From the NCBI GenBank assembly GCA_003427395.1, contig BFEA01000015.1, positions 6,700,223-6,759,290 on the forward strand: DNA of 59,068 nucleotides. The letters are read 5' to 3'. Below, one piece after another: positions 53,927-59,068 of the stretch. The translations under genes were made by a program, and so were the position numbers. The notes beneath the pieces are model-generated. The model saw only the letters and a program-made list of their open reading frames with translations. It was not told where the DNA came from and did not search any database. Position 1 is the stretch's first letter. Each line of letters begins with the position of its first letter. This stretch comes from Chara braunii (Eukaryota; Streptophyta; Charophyceae; Charales; Characeae).

Positions 53927-54376
53927 CGTACAGACCGTCTTTTGACATACTTCAAAAAAATGGCTGGGAATGCATGCTTCACTGAAATAGAAGTGCTTGA
54001 ACGACTTGCGATCATCACAAAAGGAGGAGCGTTTCCTTTTCAATATGAGAAAATCTTCAAAAGCGAAGTGGGAGGACGGACAATGTTTGTCATCATGGTG
54101 AGGTTTACTGATATGGAAAACTGTTTCGATATGCGAATATATGAGCGTCGAGGAGAAAACTGGATGCTAGGAGATTTTACAGCAGCTTATGTACAAGCTT
54201 CAGATGTTCTTTTCGCCTTGAGACGTACCGTACTCAGAGCTGGGGGTGGCATTGAAGGTTTCTCGTTTGATATTATGCAGTTGGAAGGTCTGCCTCAACC
54301 TCCAATCCCGGATTGCATGGTAGACAGTTCAACATGGGAACTGATACTGAACGCTCTGCGAAGAGCCTTCTTCTGA
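53927..54376 (+). CDS. Unknown ORF behind a good splice acceptor
   Basis: TTTTGTCTTTTGCAG (ends 53926) is a strong 3' splice site. The frame behind it encodes RTDRLLTYFKKMAGNACFTE and continues 149 residues to a stop at 54376. If unspliced, the first good ATG is 53960 (MAGNACF). The protein looks globular: alternating hydrophobic strands (MFVIMVRFTDMENCFDMRIY), then helices. It has no domain that I know. It lies 500 bases after the transposase-like frame on the same strand and may be a second protein, or last exon, of the same element. Confidence 0.5.
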   Translation, partial: RTDRLLTYFKKMAGNACFTEIEVLERLAIITKGGAFPFQYEKIFKSEVGGRTMFVIMVRFTDMENCFDMRIYERRGENWMLGDFTAAYVQASDVLFALRRTVLRAGGGIEGFSFDIMQLEGLPQPPIPDCMVDSSTWELILNALRRAFF

Positions 54377-54529
54377 ATATTTCAACTTTTTGACACTTTG
54401 AGTAGCGAGTCTAATGATTTTAGAGTATTCAATTTGTGTTACGATGTCAGATTAGTGAACATTTTCATAGTATAGGTTTTTTCTGATCATTTTGAGTTTT
54501 CAACACTTTGAGTGACAAAGTCTCAAAAT

Positions 54530-54790
54530 TTTCAAAGTTTTGTGTTGGAATGTCACATTAGTTAAAATTTTCATAGTGTAAGGTACTGAGGGTTTTTGAT
54601 TCATCCTAGGTTATAGCCTTGCAAACTGTTGGTTATGNTATAGCCTTGCAAACTGTTGGTTATGTAAAAAGTTTGCAAATTTTCTAAGTTTTATGTTGGA
54701 ATGTCACATTAGTTAAAATTTTCATAGTGTAAGTTACTGAGGTTTTTTTATTCATCTTAGGTTCTAGCCTTTGAAACTGTTGGTTATGTA
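54530..54790. repeat. AT-rich tandem repeat, about 155-bp unit
   Basis: GTTGGAATGTCACATTAGTT, AAAATTTTCATAGTGTAAG and ACTGTTGGTTATG occur twice in order (about 54543-54642 and 54693-54788). A further short duplicate of TATAGCCTTGCAAACTGTTG lies at 54613 and 54639, with an N between. Confidence 0.8.
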
Positions 54791-55319
54791 AAAAGTTTGG
54801 CTTTATTTTGCAAGGTGTAGTTGACATTTCATACCTTGGTAAGTATTCATTTGATTTGGATAGCCTTGCCAACAGTTTCATTATTCGAAACTTTTGAAGT
54901 AACTGTTATAAATTCACAATACATGGACCATGCAACTGTTGTCAGTTTTCTAGACTTAGTTCTCAATTGTTTCGAGAATGATTGTGTATCTGCTCAGTGG
55001 AAACTTTTGAAACTATTGCAACAGTTATGACTTCCTAATATTTCGACTGGGTGACCCGCTCTATTTTTCATTTTTCTTCGCTTCTAAATGAGGTTATCAT
55101 AAGTTGTCAATTGTCTTCAAAATGACTGTGTANTGTATNAGTGATAGTAGTGACTCCTAATGTGTCCAATGCATGGTATTTGGTATCGAAACTTCACAAA
55201 GTTTAGGTTTATTTGCTAAGNCTTGTCATCAGTTCATGTCATNAGTTCAAGTTGTTAATTGTCTTGTCAATGAGGATATTTACTTGTGGANCTGTGATAG
55301 GGTCCTTAAACACATTATN

Positions 55320-55455
55320 AGAAGTTAGATTGAATATGAGTAGGATACATCCGAATCAAACTCTGTACAGATGATCAGATGCTGAAAGTAATAACAATGA
55401 CTATCTGTACACAGTTTGATTCGGATGTATCCTACTCATATTCAATTTAACTTCT
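55320..55455. repeat. Long hairpin, 43-bp near-perfect arms
   Basis: The left arm (55320-55362) and right arm (55413-55455) match in 42 of 43 positions as inverted repeats. The centre of the arm reads GAGTAGGATACATCCGAATC. Weaker pairing continues inward for about 12 bases. A third copy of one arm lies at about 55628-55682. The arms contain GGATACATCC, the motif of the 46.8-50.2 kb field. Confidence 0.85.
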
Positions 55456-56069
55456 GATGTGTCCATTGTATTTGGTATCGAAACTTCACAAAGTTTAGGT
55501 TTCTTTGTTTCTCATCAGTTGATGTTATGACTTCAACTTGTTAATTGTCTTGAGGATAATATTTACTTGCCGAACTGTGATAAGGTCCTCAAACACATAG
55601 TCCTTGTCATCACTTTCANCATCTGATAANTTTACACAATTTGATTCGGATGTAATATCCTAATATTCGATCTAACTTCTNAAAAGACCTAAGCTTTTGC
55701 GTGTCACTCCTATGCGTTCGTTTGAGCCTCAACANAAATCAATTTCATGTCACTCTTATGCATCCCTTCCAAGGGGAGCGTTAGAGGGAGGGCTTGGACA
55801 TTTAGTACGCGAATCTTCATAGTCAATGTCCGAATNAGTGCCAGTTTAATTAGGATGTATCCGACTTCGGTAATTGAACTTGTGCAGAACAACTTTGTCG
55901 AAAGGAAATGAATGTGTTCAGAATTTATCCACTGTACAATGACTCTAATGCACTGTATATTGATTGATAATGAAGATCTCCTTCGTTAGCCTCGTCTACT
56001 GCCGTCCTGTTTCTCGAACAAAAATGTACTATCTAGAAAATAATGTACTATTTTAACGAAAGTAGGTAG

Positions 56070-56071
<2 letters not shown>

Positions 56072-56123
<52 letters not shown>
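56072..56123. repeat. GA microsatellite
   Basis: A pure GA run next to GTAGGTAGGTAG, in non-coding DNA. Confidence 0.95.
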
Positions 56124-56126
<3 letters not shown>

Positions 56127-56483
56127 GGAATCGTCACAGAGTGATTGAACATCATCGAACAGAGAGATCTTTGAAGCATTCACTGAGGGGTTGCAGACCT
56201 CCATGAAGTGTTATTGATAGAATCAAAGGCTGTTGCCAGAAGGATAGGCTCGCTGAAGTTACATTGTCAATTATTTAGGGGCTAGTCTTCAGCTGTCGAG
56301 CTGACTGTGGAACTTTTTGATCCTCAGAATTGGTTGTTACAAGTCTGGGCAGAGTGGTGGGACTGGATGCTAACTCATTTCAGGCGCCTCAGGGTGAAGA
56401 GGTCCCATTTTTTGCTGATAGCGCAGAGAGTTTCGAAACTTTGAGTAGTTACCTGATGATTTACTTATTGGGAGGGACGCTGG

Positions 56484-56527
56484 ACCCGGTTTCCAGCAGG
56501 TGCAGCTCCCCACCAATAGAACGGAGT
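56484..56527. repeat. Dispersed short repeat, copy 2 of 3
   Basis: CCGGTTTCCAGCAGGTGCAG, CTCCCCACCAATAGAACGGA. Same family and orientation as 31631 and 56817. Confidence 0.75.
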
Positions 56528-56816
56528 CATTGAAATTCTCAAAAAAAAAAAAAAAAACAAAAAAAAAAACGTTTTCTTCTCTTCTTTTTCAATGCTGAAA
56601 TAACAAGGGGTCTGTCTTCTTCATGCTCAAGTTTTTTAGAATTTTTCTGAAAAATGAAAAAGTAGAAAAGAGAAATTGAGACCAAAGGGTACTTCGTACT
56701 CCCTTGGCNTCGCAGGCCGCTGACATTTTTTGGTTCACTAAAACGTACAAAAAGGGGCCAGGAGGACCCAGTGTGACCAGAAATCAACCTCAAAATTTGG
56801 GAATTTAGGTAATCAA

Positions 56817-56862
56817 GGTTTCCAGCAGGTGCAGCTCCCCACCAATAGATGGAGCAGCTGGA
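56817..56862. repeat. Dispersed short repeat, copy 3 of 3
   Basis: GGTTTCCAGCAGGTGCAGCT, CCCCACCAATAGATGGAGCA. It lies 333 bases after copy 2; A-rich runs (56541-56568, 56912-56948) flank the pair. Confidence 0.75.
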
Positions 56863-56947
56863 GTCTACGACTAGCGGGGGATGCTCATATCACCCCCTCT
56901 AGTAGACAACTGGAAAAAAAAAAAGAAAAAAAAAAAAAGAAAAAAAA

Positions 56948-57052
56948 AGGTCCTCGTGTAAGTATGCCCACACTCTCTCCACATGGCAGTGCTCATTCAG
57001 CCATGGTGAGAGGGCTGGGGGACAGCCTGAGGGCATACTCACACGGGGACCT
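56948..57052. mobile_element. 105-bp foldback element
   Basis: The arms AGGTCCTCGTGTAAGTATGC + CC and their complement (GGGCATACTCACACGGGGAC + CT) match in 20 of 22 positions. The centre is about 60 bases. The left arm directly follows an A run. MITE-like. Confidence 0.7.
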
Positions 57053-57059
57053 ATATTCC

Positions 57060-58440
57060 CAAAATTCCAAAAAGAAGGGGAAAAGGCAGGTCACACGGAT
57101 CTACCAAATTCGCAAATGTACCATTCCTGTGTCCATTTGTTAGCGGCCTGGGAAGCCTCGGGGCAAGGGATTTTGCGGTCACCTCTGAAGCATGGNCCCA
57201 TTAGCAGTCGGACAGGAGTGTGGCAGACTCAGTGTGACACAGCGGCCTGACAGGTTAATTACGAATTTCTAGGGTGAGAAAACAGGAGAAAGGCAAAAAA
57301 AAGAAAATAAACAGAGACCTCCCACCTGAAATCACTGCAGAGTGNTTTCCAGCCATCAGATCACAAATGATCTGATGGTGGTAGTCGCAACAACAGTGCA
57401 GAAAGCACCTGCCACATTTTCAGGAATAAACTCAACTTTTGTCACCGGTGATCCTAACTCCCTCCATATACTCCGTGATTCAAGGAGGGCTCCACCCAAT
57501 GAGATAATTGTATAACAGCAAGCAAAATACTGAAAATCTTCTATCCAGTGGGCCTATGGCCGGCCCCACTCTCTTTTGGGGTTGGCCATACCCCCAACAG
57601 ATTGAAAAGAATTTGACGGGAAACTTCCTTGGCACTGGCATGCCCAGTCTTAAGGAGAGGAGGAGGGAAACGAAGATCTCCTTACTTTTTCGGGTAATAC
57701 ATGTAAAATACTGACTGTGGGATCACGAGTACNGCAGGGCAGGATTTAGGTCACTCAANTGCCACACAAACTCTTCCGGTTGCTAGTGAGACCATGCTCT
57801 ATTTGCTGGAGGTGACCGCAAATGCCCTATTTCATTTTTCACATTTTCTTCAAAAATTGGCAAAGAATTGTTCACAAAAGTTCTTGCACAAATTGTGGAT
57901 GGCGCCGTGTGACCAGCCAAGTACCAAATCCCCATTTCTCCAGACGGCCGCGACCTTGTCCCATTTGAAGAGGTACAGCAGTGTGACGTTAACCACGCCC
58001 AAAACCTCAGATTGACCCTTCCAAAATCTGCATATTTTGGGTACACCCATGAACTGTTGAAATACAGACCTGTGTTCGAATCCAGATGATGGAACTTGAN
58101 GAGTAAAACCAAGTTGAACTACTAATGAATTGCTTGNGGCCGGTCAGCTCAATGATAATATCTCAAGACNGTCGCCCTTTTAGAATACACATTTCGTAAA
58201 AAATGAACTTTTTGTCAAAAAGTGAACTATTTCGAGTGCGAATAAACACTCAGTACATGGCCCAATAGGGCATCATGCGACACTTTAGGTGAGGATAAAT
58301 GGTCAGTATATGAGGTGTTAACATGGCAAATGTGCCGGTGTGGCGTTTTGAGCCCTTCGTACATGAATAGTCCTTATNAAATGCGAATTAACACCTGAGT
58401 GTAAAAAAGGGCAGAGACTCTTTGTATGACACCTTGACAA
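57060..58440. other. No gene seen
   Basis: Mixed DNA with scattered single Ns. At 58051-58080 there is a tRNA-like word set (GAACTGTTGAAATACAGACC then TGTGTTCGAA) also found at 6476. No ORF with recognised content. Confidence 0.4.
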
Positions 58441-58449
58441 TGTTGTTCT

Positions 58450-58537
58450 GGCTAGGTATTGCCAACGACTGTGACAGACAGTACACGATTCAAAATGGCA
58501 TCGTGGCTAGGTGTTGCCAACGACTCTGACAGACAGT
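58450..58537. repeat. Tandem duplication, 55-bp spacing
   Basis: GGCTAGGT.TTGCCAACGA + CT.TGACAGACAGT occurs at 58450-58482 and 58505-58537 with two differences. Confidence 0.85.
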
Positions 58538-58988
58538 GCATGGTGCCTGTTTTCCATAAAAGGTCAGGGGTCCGACGCCCAGCACCTTGTAAGTTGACGG
58601 ATTGAACCTGTCAACTGTTGTTGGGTGGAACACCTAGCCTAGTGCATGACATTTGGCAAGTTGAACCCGCAACCCGTCAGTACCCCTGCAACAAATGTGT
58701 CCACCATTTATCTTCCCGGAAGGGACTGTTTGCCAGTTCCTTNACGTGCTCTATCGAACACCACTAACTCCCGAATCATTCGGTGTTCAACTACTATTTG
58801 TCAACCAGAGGAGTTGTTCGCTCTCCGACTCGATGCCGATTGCCAATAGCATTGCTAGGGGGCCTTGATGCTGATTCCTAATCTGTTTGGCGATCGAGCA
58901 GCTTGAAGAAGTGTGAAAGAGTCATTGGTTGTCTGTGTGGATTGTCATTGGCACTCTTAGGGAATCTTGATGCGAGATGTGATTCCGG

Positions 58989-58992
58989 GTCG

Positions 58993-59068
<76 letters not shown>
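58989..59068. repeat. GA microsatellite running off the window end
   Basis: A GA run with one AAAG interruption. It continues to the last base, so the scaffold is cut, or joined, in simple sequence here. Confidence 0.95.

Overview
The window is eukaryotic nuclear DNA, most likely from a streptophyte. The only clearly intact host gene is a plant-type, plastid-style carbamoyl-phosphate synthase large subunit (carB, 22428-26642, + strand). Around it lies dense repeat DNA: a decayed Ty3/gypsy chromovirus, retroposed U6 and U2 snRNA copies, many small inverted-repeat elements, satellites and long GT/GA microsatellites. The streptophyte call rests on the CarB sequence and on plant-like U6 and U2 sequences. 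A charophyte alga such as Chara is my inference, not something proved here. Four scaffold gaps (5973-6439, 16711-16720, 28032-28260, 38614-38708) and a library adapter remnant (6440-6470) show a short-read draft assembly.

0.3-18 kb: two related LTRs (291-650 and 17615-17966; the right one has a tRNA-Met-type primer-binding site) bracket a minus-strand chromovirus. Reading leftwards, its parts are gag with a CCHC knuckle, protease, RT with YLDD, RNase H, integrase and a chromodomain. All are broken by stops and frameshifts. The pol gene is interrupted twice. One insert (about 7469-9263) carries a decayed group II intron reverse transcriptase of mitochondrial type. A second block (about 2011-7300) separates the integrase tail from the chromodomain.

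18-22 kb: a nest of short inverted-repeat (MITE-like) elements of at least three families, plus a U6 retropseudogene with a poly(A) tail and target-site duplication. 22.4-26.7 kb: carB. 27-46 kb: mostly non-coding, with microsatellites, minisatellites, an inverted pair of tRNA-like sequences sharing a B box, a U2 fragment inserted in a satellite, a 1.1-kb element with perfect 62-bp terminal inverted repeats, a second U6 pseudogene, and further foldback elements. 46.6-50.2 kb: a complex satellite field built on a 28-bp unit and on a palindromic motif around GGATACATCC.

50.8-54.4 kb: a probable unclassified transposon. A long ORF (51270-53426, one in-frame stop) has a Cys pair and three acidic motifs in the order of an RNase-H-like DDD nuclease. 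It resembles an uncharacterised eukaryotic transposase-like family (DUF7869-type, from memory). A second unknown ORF with a good splice acceptor follows. From about 46.9 kb onward the sequence contains scattered single Ns, as expected for a collapsed consensus of several similar copies. 54.4-59.1 kb: AT-rich DNA with tandem and inverted repeats and no recognised gene.

Apart from carB, nothing here forms a pathway. The window mainly records transposition, retroposition and satellite growth around one housekeeping gene.
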